From: Branchipolynoe longqiensis
Taxonomy: Eukaryota; Annelida; Polychaeta; Phyllodocida; Polynoidae
Assembly (NCBI GenBank): GCA_030323885.1
Contig: CM059194.1
Span: 682,001 to 746,000 of the forward strand
Direction: 5' to 3'
DNA: 64,000 nt
The position numbers and the translations under genes were made by a program. Each line of letters opens with the position of its first letter. Position 1 is the first letter of the stretch. Positions 23,901 to 35,900 of this stretch are shown piece after piece. Under the pieces are notes generated by a model that saw only the letters and a program-made list of their open reading frames with translations, had not been told where the DNA came from and made no database searches.

Positions 23901-26900
23901 AACTGGCCTTGAATCTCTGCATGCAGTCCTTGGTACTCGAGTGGATGTGTCCCAGACTTCCTCAGTTCCGTGAGTCGGAGGATAACCGATGGCTTTCTCA
24001 ACGACCACGGGGGATGTTCTGGGAGTTTGGCATCCTCCAACACGTCCAAATCCACGCCCAAGCCTCCAAATGAGGTTTCATTCGTAGCCTCAGTGGGCGG
24101 ATGTAATTTGGCCTGGCTTCATACCTGGATTCGTCATGTTGCTCGAATAGACAATTGTGTGCAGGATTCAATGCATTAGTTTTGATCTTGACTACATGTG
24201 AGAAACACATGAGTGTTAAGGAGTCTTTCTTAAGAGAAATGGACTCTGATGTCATTATAAATGACCAGATGCGCAGGTTCGAGACCGCCATGCACACTAT
24301 GCAGTCAGCGGTGTTGTCAGCGTTGGCTGCGATCGTACCGATTGCGAATTGGATGGCAAACGAGCATCGGTTTACCACGTTGGCTACAACAATGAATGAT
24401 GGCTTGGAAGTACTCACAGCAGCAAGTGGCTTTGCCAAGTTCAAAAGATATGGGAGAATGTCTTTAAGAACGTTACTACTGATGCAGGCAAAGAGGTGAC
24501 TAGATCAAAGAAGATCAAGGATAAGATGGGGAAGGAATATACCCTCTTCATGCCACCAAAGCCAATCCCGGGGAAGCACTGGGACAAGAGCGAGATGTCT
24601 GGTTGGCAGCTCCAGCACCTGATTAAGAAAGCTGAGACTGGTATGTGTCAAGCACATGGGGTTAAAGACCAAGACGACTGACTACCAACCTCAAACCAAG
24701 CGACCAAGGTTTGACCCTCATAAGAAACGCTACTACAAGGGTTCGAGAGGGGGTTACAACCAGAACTTCAGGAACCGATCACAACGTGGCCGGGTTGGTT
24801 GGAAGGATGCAGGTCGTACCAGCTCATACCAGTCGTATCAGCAGCCAAGGCAGCAGGGTTTCAACAGGGAAGGAGCGAAGTAGATGCAGCTACAGCTTCT
24901 CCCCACATGGCTGCGGTCATGCCACCTGCCTTGGTAATTGAGGATCATGCCTCATTTGTTGCTCAAAATGTATCTAATTGTTTAGAGTACTGGTCAGAGT
25001 TAACATCGTCTGCTGAAATCTTGTCATATGTACACGGCATACAAATACCGTTTGATGAAATACCCATCCAAACACAAATACCAAACCCATACAAATTTTC
25101 TAAAATTGAAAGTGAAGCGGCGGATTCTGAAGTGAATAAGTTATTAAGTCAAGGTGTTATTGCTAAGGCTGAATATTCAGAAGGTCAATTTGTTTCCAAC
25201 ATTTTTCTGAGACCTAAACCTAATGGTTCACATCGTGTAATTTATTCAACGGTGTTGAATAAATTAGCAACTTATACACATTTTTGAATGTTTTCGCTTA
25301 AAAATGCTCTGGATTTGGTTACTCACAAAGCCTGGATGGGTAGCAGTGATTTAAAGAATGCTTAATATTTAGGATCTGTTTGGAGAAAACAGTTATATGA
25401 ATATACATGTATGCCAAATGGATTATCAGTTTGCCCTCGTATATTTACGAAGTCATTGAAACCAATTTACGCTAGGCTGAGTAAACAAGGTTTTGTGTTG
25501 TTCCCATATATTAGGTACAGGCAGCGAAATTTTAAAATATGCACAGGGTACAATATTTTTATTGCTTCCTGTAGACGTTGAATTTACAAACCCAAATCCA
25601 AAAAGACTTAGGCTATATATATTATTGTTTTTGAGATAATCAATTTTAAAGAATTAATATATAAAAATGTTTAATTTCCAATTAAAAGTGGAACTTTGAC
25701 CAAGTATAATAACAAGTGGAACCATGTCAGGTGTTTTCTGCTAACCAATTTCCATTGTACATATATAAAGGAATTTAAACTGCCAATTACTAAATCAGTT
25801 CGTCAAACAGATTTTTAATAAGACGATGTCAAAAAGTGCAATTCGTAACAAAAAAATCTTTCTCATTTGGCCAAATAGCCATTTTCAAAGCATGGTATTT
25901 TCTTGAAAAACTGCAACAATACTGAATAAATGCAAAATAGTTCACATATTCATAACAGTGTAATAGTCTATTTTTTTCCAGACCGCTATCTGCAGAAATT
26001 CAAAAGATATTTGCATCCAAAAATGTGAAAAAGTGTAATTGTTTGCATGTAAACAGCATCTGTAAGTGAAATTTGTATAATTTTCCTATCTTTGAAAGCT
26101 CATTGCAGCTAAACAACCACTTGAATCTTCCTCAGATTTGGCACAGTATTACACTAAGCATTCCCTGAGACTAATAGATATTATGTATATCAACATTATA
26201 TCCAAAGATATGGAAAATATTGAATTTTGATTGAACATATAAAGATAAATTGTCAGAAAACCAAATATATTAATTTGATAAATCTTTAAATGTTGATTGT
26301 AGCTTAACCAATTGGTGTATCAGCCTATAAATTGACAGTGCATATCATCTGGAGATAATACACAGTCATTTTAATATTCAATCTAGAAATACAAAATGTG
26401 CATTTTGATTGTATATACAAAAGAAAAGTGTACAAAATCAAAAATATAAATTTGTTCATCAAGCTTTGAACACTGACTGTGGCTTATCTAATAGTTGGAT
26501 CTCCTTCAAATTTTGCACACATAGCATATGAAACTAATGCATATTAGCTCTACCACAGATTTAAACTTAAAATATGAAAAGCTGTATTTTTGAATGCAAA
26601 TACAGATTAAAAGTGTCAAACCAAAAATATTGATTTAAATAAATCTTTAAATATTCACTGTACCTAAAGCAATGGTTGCATCTTCCCCAAATTTGGCACA
26701 ATATTAGATTATATATTGTGTGATATAACGCAATATACATCAATGTCAAATACATGTTTCCACATGGGTGTCATCATTATGAAACTACTATGGTCAGCAA
26801 ATGCCCAAACAGGTTGGTGTCAATATTCTGCCTGCGCCTCCTTGGTATACATGGCACTATAGTAAGATTGATATCATTAGAAAGGTAATTAAATTGTCTT

Positions 26901-29900
26901 TTTATCCATATCAAATCTTATTAAGTTTAAAATATTTTTAAACCCAGTAGATGGGCTTTAAACTTTCAAAATTATTTAAATTGCAGAATTTGACCTTTTT
27001 GACCTAGGGCAAACCATATATGGTTAGAAAGCTGAGGTCATTGCGCTTCTTATGATACCATCCATGACTTTCTATGATGTAGTGCAAGGAAGCGCGAGCC
27101 CATTAAAGATACCCTGTTTTCGCAGTCTTTTTCATTTACATCAGTAATGAAGGAATATTCACTAAATACACTCATTACACAAATGGAGTTTACTTAAATA
27201 CAAACTTATTATATATTCTATCGAACAAAGCCATATCATCTAAATCATACACATACAGAAATAGTTACAAGCATGTGAATATTGATGAAAAAAGCACCAT
27301 TCCTGGACTTTTAATGGGCGCTGCCGGTACCTACATATATAGATGATTCCTTTATTACAGCAGAAGGGGAAGAGCATTGTAAGTTGGCCATTCAGGCCCT
27401 GAAATTGGAACTGGTAAAAGCAGTGTTTACGATAAATTTAGACAAGTCGGTCCTAAAACCAAGGCAAGAGATTGTGTTTCTAGGGTTTCATATTAATACC
27501 ATTAATATGGAAGTCTCATTTACAGTTGATAAAATAGCAAAATTCAGAGAATTTGCATACAAAGTTATTAATAAAAGGAGAAAATTAAAGATTTGACAGG
27601 TGGCTGCTATTATTGGAATTATGGTGGCTTACTCCCAAGGGTTGCAATATGCAGCTTCACATATTAAATCACTGGAAATTGATAAAAATGTGGCTTTAGC
27701 CAGAGCTAACGGAAATTACAATAGAAACATGAAGATTTCTTGATGTGGTTTGGAGGACTTGAACTGGTGGCTAGGGAATATTGAAGGTATTCCTAAAAGT
27801 ATTAAAATAACTGACCCGGAAATATTAATTTCTACTGCTGCTTCCCTCCAGGGATGGGGAGCTCAGGGGGGTGAAGTTAGTACAGGAGGTAGATGGCTAC
27901 CTGAAGAGGCAGATAAGCATATTAATGTTTTAGAATTAAAAGCTATTTATTTGGGTCTAGCTAGCCTAGCGGATACAAATAAATCAGGAGTGAAAGTTCT
28001 TACAGATAACTGTACAGCATTGGCTTATGTTAGGAAAATGGGAGGTACTAGGTCTCCTAGGTGTAATGACATAACCAAGAACATTTGGGAGTGGGCAGAA
28101 GCCAGGTCCCTTTGGTTGAAAATCGAATACATTCCTAGTAAAGACAATGTAGTAGCAGATGCAAAGAGCCAAAGGTTTCATGACCATTTAGAATGGAGTG
28201 TGTCGCAAAACTTTTTTGATAAATTGTGCTCTATTTGGGGCAAACCGACATTGACCTGTTTGCATCTAGAAATAATTTTAAATTATGTACATATGTTTCG
28301 TGGCAACCAGAGCCAAATTCATGGAGAGTTGATGCATTTACTTTCAAATGGAAACCTATTTTCTTTTATGCTTTTCCACCATTCAGCATGGTGGGAAGGG
28401 TGGCCAGGAAAATGCATCACGATGGGACGAAGGCAATCCTACTAGCTCCTCTCTGGGAGTCGCAGCCCTGGCTTGCAGCAGCCAGGAATTGGTCAAGAGA
28501 GTTGGTGACATTCAAACGAGCTCCAAACAACCTGTGTCACAACGGACCTCTAGCACCAAAGGGAGATGTCCATTCGACCCCCTTGGTGGCATTCCTCTTC
28601 TGAGGAAGCATCTGCAACCCTTTGGGATCGACAAAACGACCCTACAAAGACTGGTCTCTTCAGCTTGGAGACCTGGGACTGTTAAGCTTTATGCTCACTA
28701 TGTTAAGAAGTGGCAATTGTTTTGTACTGTGTCTAAAATTGATTGTCTAACCCCATCTCTTGCACAGGTTCTTCGTTTCCTCCGCACACTGAAGGATGAA
28801 GGGCTAGGGTTTGGTGCTATTAATACAGCACGCTGTGCTTTATCAGTGGTTCTCCCTAGGATAGATGGTCAAACAGTGGGGAAACATTACTTGATACATT
28901 GGTTTCTGAAGTTGGTGTATGAAAGGAATCCACCAAAGCCTAAATATTCAAGGTTTTGGGACGTTTCGCTAGTTTTCAAGCTTTTCAAGAGATGGCCAGA
29001 TAACAAAAACCTTTCCATGAGGGATTTGGGGTTTAAAGTTGCATTACTTATTCTGCTTATTACATGGCATCGAGGCCAGATGATACTCGGGTTAAATTTA
29101 GATAAGATCGAGTTCTCAAAAGAAGCAATTTTTGACTTGGATAAGTTATTGAAATCAGATAGGACAGGTGATCCTCTGTCTTCGATCACACTGCCGACAC
29201 GGCGTAAAGAAACCACCAATCAATCAATCAGTTGATCACGCTGAAAGCTTTTTCAGAAGAGAAGAAACTTTGTGTGGTTGGATCTATTAAGGCATATATT
29301 CTGAATACTAAACATGTAAGAAAGAACAATCAATTATTGTTAAGTTACATTAAACCGTTCGGTCCAATTTCAAGAGACACGTTAACAAGATGGACTCTTA
29401 GGATACTATTAGCAGCAGGCATAGACATATTCAGCACACTCTACTAGGGGTGCAGTAGCATCAAATGCTAGGAATTTGGGTATTCCTATTAAAACCATTC
29501 TAAAAAATGCAGGATGGAAAACATCCTTTTGTTTGCGAAACATTACAACAAACGGGTAGAGAAGAATAAGAGCATGGCTTCGACTTTGTTAAGCAAGTCA
29601 TGAGTACTTAGGCTATAAGAAGATAGCTAAAGAAAATATTAAGCCGAAATTATGTCTACGTGAACATCTCACTGGGCTATAAATAGCCAAGAGGGTGAGG
29701 ACAAGGTAAAATAGAATAATTATGTGAGACTTACCCTGGTATAGTTGACACATAATTGTTGTTTTACCGAGTTCGAAGCCTCGGATATTTGTAGTCCAGT
29801 CCCACCCACCCTTCCTATTGTTGGAGGTTTGGGGGGGGCTTCGGATTCCGAAGGAGAATTAACTTAAGTGTTATAAAAAAAGATGGAAGGCATAATTTCG

Positions 29901-32900
29901 GTAGGTAAGTTAAAAGATTGATCGGGCGGGAGTGCTGTATCTCACTGGACTACAAATATCCGAGGCTTCAAACTCGGTAAAACAACAATTATGTGTCAGC
30001 TATACCAGGGTAAGTCTCACATAATTATTCTATATACATACATGCGCCTGGTCACGTACACCGATCAGTAATAGAACATTTGCATTCCCCCCATGCCGTA
30101 TTTCGGAATATTTTCGAAGGAGAATTAACTTAAGTGTTATAAAAAAGATGGAAGGCATAATTTCGGTAGGTAAGTTAAAAGATTGATCGGGCGAGAGTGC
30201 TGTATCTCACTGGACTACAAATATCCGAGGCTTCAAACTCGGTAAAACAACAATTATGTGTCAGCTATACCAGGGTAAGTCTCACATAAATATTCTATAT
30301 ACATACATGCGCCTGCTCACGTACACTGATCAGTAATAGAACATTTGCATTCCCCCCTATGCCGTATTTCGGAATATTTTACAAGGGGGTGCCTCATGCT
30401 GCGGTCGCGTGACACTGCGGCGTTGTCTGCCAACACCAGTTGTGTCGTGCATGCTAGGAAGACAGGAGCGGGATGGAAGTAGTGTCACTGCACCTTCTTT
30501 ATGTGCAAACCTAGCCTGCCGTCAGTAGTGAACACTGTCACATTGAAACACAAACCTAGCCTGCCGTCAGTAGTGAACACTGTTACATTGAAACACAAAC
30601 CCAGCCTGCCGTCAGTAGTGAACTGTCACATTGAAACACAAACCCAGCCTGCTGTCAGTATTCAACTGTCACATTGAAACACAAACCCAGCCTGCTGTCA
30701 GTAGTAAACTGTCACATTGAAACACAAACCCAGCCTGTTGTCAGTAGTCAACTGTCACATTGAAACACAAACCCAACCTGCTGTCAGTAGTAAACTGTCA
30801 CATTGAAACACAAACCCAGCCTGCTGTCAGTAGTCAACTGTCACATTGAAACACAAACCCAGCCTGCTGTCAGTAGTCAACTGTCACATTGAAACATAAA
30901 CCCAGCCTGCTGTCAGTAGTAAACTGTCACATTGAAACACAAACCCAGCCTGTTGTCAGTAGTCAACTGTCACATTGAAACACAAACCCAGCTTGATATC
31001 AGTAGTGAACTGTCACATTGAAACACAAACCCAGCCTGATGTCAGTAGTGAACTGTCACATTGAAACACAAACCCAGCCTGCCGTCAGTGAACTGTCACA
31101 TTGAAACGCACGGTGCTACACACATTTCGTGTGAGTCCTTGGAGTGACTTCCTGCGTCAAAGGCTGCCCTCCATTCGACATGCCCTGCTCCTTCGCGGGC
31201 ATTTATGATGCAAACAAGTGTTTTATTCTGCATTTAGTGATTTAGAAAGCTATTTTCTATGACCGGAACTATTCTGGTGAAATAAGTGAGCGTTGCCATA
31301 TAAAGGTAATCTGTGTACAGTAATATACACATCATATAGTGTTCTGGGACCATGTCAGGGAATTGGCACCTGACGTTGGTGTAGATGTTGCAGCTTCGTG
31401 GTGGTGACACTAGCAGTGGTGTGGTGGTGAGCGATGTGATGTAGTGGTGGTGAGTGATGTGGTGGTGGTGACACTAGCATTGTTGTGGTGGTGAGTGATG
31501 TGGTGAGTGATGTGGTGGTGGTGAGACTAGCGGTGTTGTGGTGGTGAGTGATGTCATGGTGGTGAGTGATGTCATGGTGGTGAAACTAGCGGTGTTGTGG
31601 TGGTGAGTGATGTCATGTTGGTGAGTGATTTCATGGTGGTGAGACTAGTGGTGTTGTGGTGGTGAGTGATGTCATGCTGGTGACTGATGTCATGGTGGTG
31701 AGTGATGGCATGGTGGTGAGTGATGGCATGGTGGTGAGACTAGCAGTATTGTGGTGGTGAGTGATGTCGTGGTGGTAAGTGATGTCATGGTGGTGAGACT
31801 AACAGTGTTGTGGTGGTTAGTGATGTGGTGGTGAGTGATGTGGTGGTGAGTGATGTGGTGGTGGTGAGACTAGCGATGTTGTGGTGGTTACTGATGTGGT
31901 GGTGGTGAGACTAGCGATGTTGTGGTGGTTAGTGATGTCGTGGTGGTGAGACTAGCGGTGTTGTGGTGGTGAGTGATGTCATGGTGGTGACTGATGTCAT
32001 GGTGGTGAGACTAGTGGTGTCATGGTTGTGGTGAGTGATGTCATGGTGGTGAGTGATGTCATGGTGGTGAGTGATGTCATGGTGATGAGTGATGGTGTGG
32101 TGGTGAGACTAGCAGTGTTGTGGTGGTGAGTGATGTCATGGTGGTGAGTGATGTCGTGGTGGTGAGACTAGCAGTGTTGTGGTGGTTAGTGATGTCATGG
32201 TGGTGAGTGATGTTGTAGTGGTGAGTGATGTGGTGGTGGTGAGAGTAGCGATGTTGTGGTGGTTACTGATGTGGTGGTGGTGAGACTAGCGGTGTTGTGG
32301 TGGTGAGTGATGTCATGGTGGTGAGTGATGTCATGGTGGTGACTGATGTCGTGGTGGTGAGACTAGCGGTGTCATGGTGGTGAGTGATGTGGCAATGAGA
32401 CTAACGGTGTCATGCTTTTCTTGCAGCTGTCATCGTATTGCGGATTCCCTGTTCAGCACTTCAAGCGGTTTCAACGACTACAAGGGGCTCCTCAACCTGT
32501 GCATCCTCCTGTTGGTAAGTGGCGCCCCCTGCAGCCAGCCTCTTGTAGAGGCCACCAGGTGGCGTGTTTACTTACAGCACAAAGGTCTCACATGAGAAGT
32601 TTGTCTTGATGGCGCTCAGGCTGTCGAACAGCTCCTTGGCTTGTTCCTCTTACGTTCTTGACGCATAGTTTTATTTTGGCTGGGGATCTTCCGCCTCACA
32701 TTTTGGTGAAATGCCATCACATACAACCAGTTAGAGATGATGTATTTGGAAATGATCGTGTGATGAGTCCTTCCGATTCCTGTTTCCAGGGTGGAAAACT
32801 TGTACAAAATAAATGTTTCGATTCCATCCACAACTGATTATTACATTTTTCAGGGAAACTGGTTTTTACCAAAAATTCATTTTCCATTCCTAACTTGAAG

Positions 32901-35900
32901 TCTTGTACTGTTGATTTTATTTATCGTATACCACTTGTCTGCTCTTTTCGCATACATTACTGTGCTCTATTTTACCTGTTTGAAATGGTTTAACAAATTG
33001 AAAAATTTAGGTTAGATATCTTTAACCAGTGTATTACCCCCAATAGCCGATGTTTACTTTTTGTGCTTGGTGGGGGGGGGGGGGGGAGTCGTTAAACAAA
33101 CAAAGCAAACCCAACGTTCCCCTAGAGAACTTGTTCGTCTTCACAAGGATCCGTGCACACTGTGAGTAGGTGGCCTCCTAGTGGCCAACTAGTGTGCAGA
33201 AGTGCTTCTAGTTGGATCTTACTGCGGCACAGTGAAATCCCGTTATAGCGTGATCGTTGAGGTCCATAAAATGTCATCCTGAACACGCCGGGATCGTGCT
33301 AAATCGGGGTTCGAATTAAGGAATTCCTAGTCCAATGACTCATTAAATCAGAATTGGCGTTAAATCGGAGCGCGTTATAATGGGGGTTCACTGTATTTAA
33401 CCAATATAATAATTACATTATAGGTTTCAGCTGAGAAAACCCTTAAGATCACTTCCAGTTCCAAAGATCTTCCCGCCACTCGTCATTTTGTCTTTTTCTT
33501 TCTCTCCTTTCTCACTCTGCTTATTTAATTCATATCCTTACTTTGTTCTGTCTTACCGGGCGCGCTGGCCGAATCGGTAGAGCGCGGGCCTCGCGTGCGG
33601 AAGGTCGGGAGTTCGTCTCCTGGTCGAGTCAAACCAATGAATTTAAAGTTGATACTTGTTGCTTCCTAGCTTGGCGCTTGGCATTTATAGGATAGGGCAA
33701 GGACTGGTTAGCTCATAGTCAGGACAATGTGACTGAGTGGGATATCGGGTCATGGCACCAGTGGCCTGATTTCCCACTGGGGCAGCACTATAAAGTCTCC
33801 ATGAGTGCACACTGTCACAAGTCGGTACCCGTCCTGACATTACCTTAGATGTTGCCAGGATGTAACACTCCAACAACCAACCATTGTTGTGTGTTTTCTG
33901 TGTTATTGAAGTTGTGAAATATGTAGCAGTAATTTTCATTAAGACTTGGAAACTCGTGACTCGGCACTGACTATTTGTTATTCAGAAGAAAAAAATCATT
34001 TGGGGGAAAAACATGCCAAAAAGTGTTTACCATGTTTTGTCCATCTTGTTTGTCCTGTCTGACTATGTCTAGTCTGTCTGACCATCTTGTCTTGTCTTGT
34101 CTGACTATCTGTCTTGTCTGACTATCTGTCTTGTCTGACTATCTGTCTTGTCTAACTATCTGTCTTGTCTGACTATCTGTCTTGTCTGACACTATCTGTC
34201 TTGTCTTGTCTGACATAATCTGTCTTGTCTTGCCTGACACTATCTGTCTTGTCTGACTATCTGTCTTGTCTTGTCTGACACTATCTGTCTTGTCTGACTA
34301 TCTGTCTTGTGTGGTTATCTGTCTTGTCTTGTCTGACACTATCTGTCTTGTCTTGTCTGACACTATCTGTCTTGATTGACTATCTGTCTTGTCTTTCTGA
34401 CACTAGCTGTCTTGTGTGGCTATCTGTCTTGTCTTGTCTGACACTATATGTCTTGTCTTGTCTGACACTATCTGTCTTGTCTGACTATCGGTCTTGTCTG
34501 ACACTGTCTTGTGTGGCTATCTGCCTTGTCTTGTCTGTCACTATCTGTCTTGTCTGACTATCTGTCTTGTCTTGTCTGGCATTATCTGTCTTGTGTGGCT
34601 ATATGTCTTGTCTTGTCTGACACTATCTGTCTTGTCTGACTATCTGTCTTGTCTTGCCTGACACTGTCTGTCTTGTCTGACTATCTGTCTTGTCTCACAT
34701 TATCTGTCTTGTCTGACTATCTGTCTTGTATTGTCTGACACTATCTGTCTTGTGTGGCTATCTGTCTTGTCTTGTCTGACACTATCTGTCTTGTCTGTCT
34801 GCCCCTATCTGTCTTGTAAAATGACTTTTCTTTTCAGGTGTTGGCAAATACGAGAGCAGCTTTAGAAAACATAATAAAGTAAGTGTCCAACTTAGGTACT
34901 GGTGCACTTATTAAGCATTTGTTGCTGCACAGAACTTACAAGGGTTACTAAAGCCGTGTTTACACGGGGAATTGTGAAACGATGTAGACAAAGCGATTCA
35001 TATGAAGCGTTTTGGAAGCGTGTTTACACGGCGGAGTTGAAAAGTGTGTCGACGCCGGGAATCAGCAGGCGCCTGTAGCCGGCTAGCACTGCTGTTTGTT
35101 TTGTTTACACTTGGTGATTCGACGCCGATGTTGCTGCTACGGTAATATCGCTTGGAATTTAAGGTTAATTTAATTAAATTTCATTATTTGAGGATGTAAT
35201 TCTGTTAAATATGATCGCATTTAATAGATTTCGGCCTAATTGGGCCCTAACACTGCCGGGTACAAGCGATTAGTTACTGCTCCATCTGTTGCTGGCAAGC
35301 CCTACTATTTTATACTATCGCCGCCCGGGAACCAGCTGAATCGCTTCAAATAAACCACCTCCCGAGGTGGTATAGATGAGGCGTTTCATATGAAGCGATT
35401 CAGCCCTAAAACGCCACAGAACCGCGTCTACACGGCAAATGTGAGTCGATCTAGGCAAGGCGTTTCATATGTGGCGTTTTAAATCTCCCGTGTAAACACA
35501 GCTTTTGGCAACTTAATGAAACCTGTTTCTGATGAAGCGAAGCCTATTCTGTCAGAATTTTGGCATACTTGCCAATATTCATTTGACATGTTTTCACTTT
35601 AGAATCTCTCCAATGTTAGCCGTTTAAAGTAGGTTACTTCAAACTCAGGTAAAGTAGGTTACTTCAAACTCAGGTAAAGTAGGGCACTTCAAACTCAGGT
35701 AAAGTAGGGTACTTCAAACTCAGGTAACGTAGGTTATTTCAAACTCAGGTAAAGTAGGGTACTTCAAACTAGGGTAAAGTAGATTACTTCAAACTCAGGT
35801 AAAGTAGGGTACTTCAAACTCAGGTAAAGTAGGGTACTTCAAACTCAGGTAAAGTAGATTACTTCAAACTCAGGTACAGTAGGTTACTTCAAACTCAGGT

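Larger units (their letters stand above)
22356..24900 (+). pseudogene. DIRS gag-like ORF, interrupted and frameshifted
   Basis: The first part (22356-22850) is Ser/Lys-rich with a basic run ([16 protein letters not shown]). The second (24199-24895) has a helical region and an Arg/Gly/Gln-rich tail ([16 protein letters not shown]), typical of nucleic-acid-binding gag tails. Frame changes occur near 22640, 24436 and 24660. The LINE at 22851-24198 splits it, and the frame is continuous across the duplicated tgagaaaca. Confidence 0.7.
22240..30380 (+). mobile_element. Degenerate DIRS-type retrotransposon with nested insertions
   Basis: In DGAT1 sense orientation it carries, in order, a gag-like region, reverse transcriptase, RNase H and a tyrosine recombinase, the DIRS order. 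It is interrupted by an RNase H-bearing LINE (22851-24198), a TA-flanked family D element (25514-27331) and a 40-bp LINE tail (29194-29233). It ends in a tandem 266-bp duplication with an inverted block. Outer limits are approximate. Confidence 0.8.
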
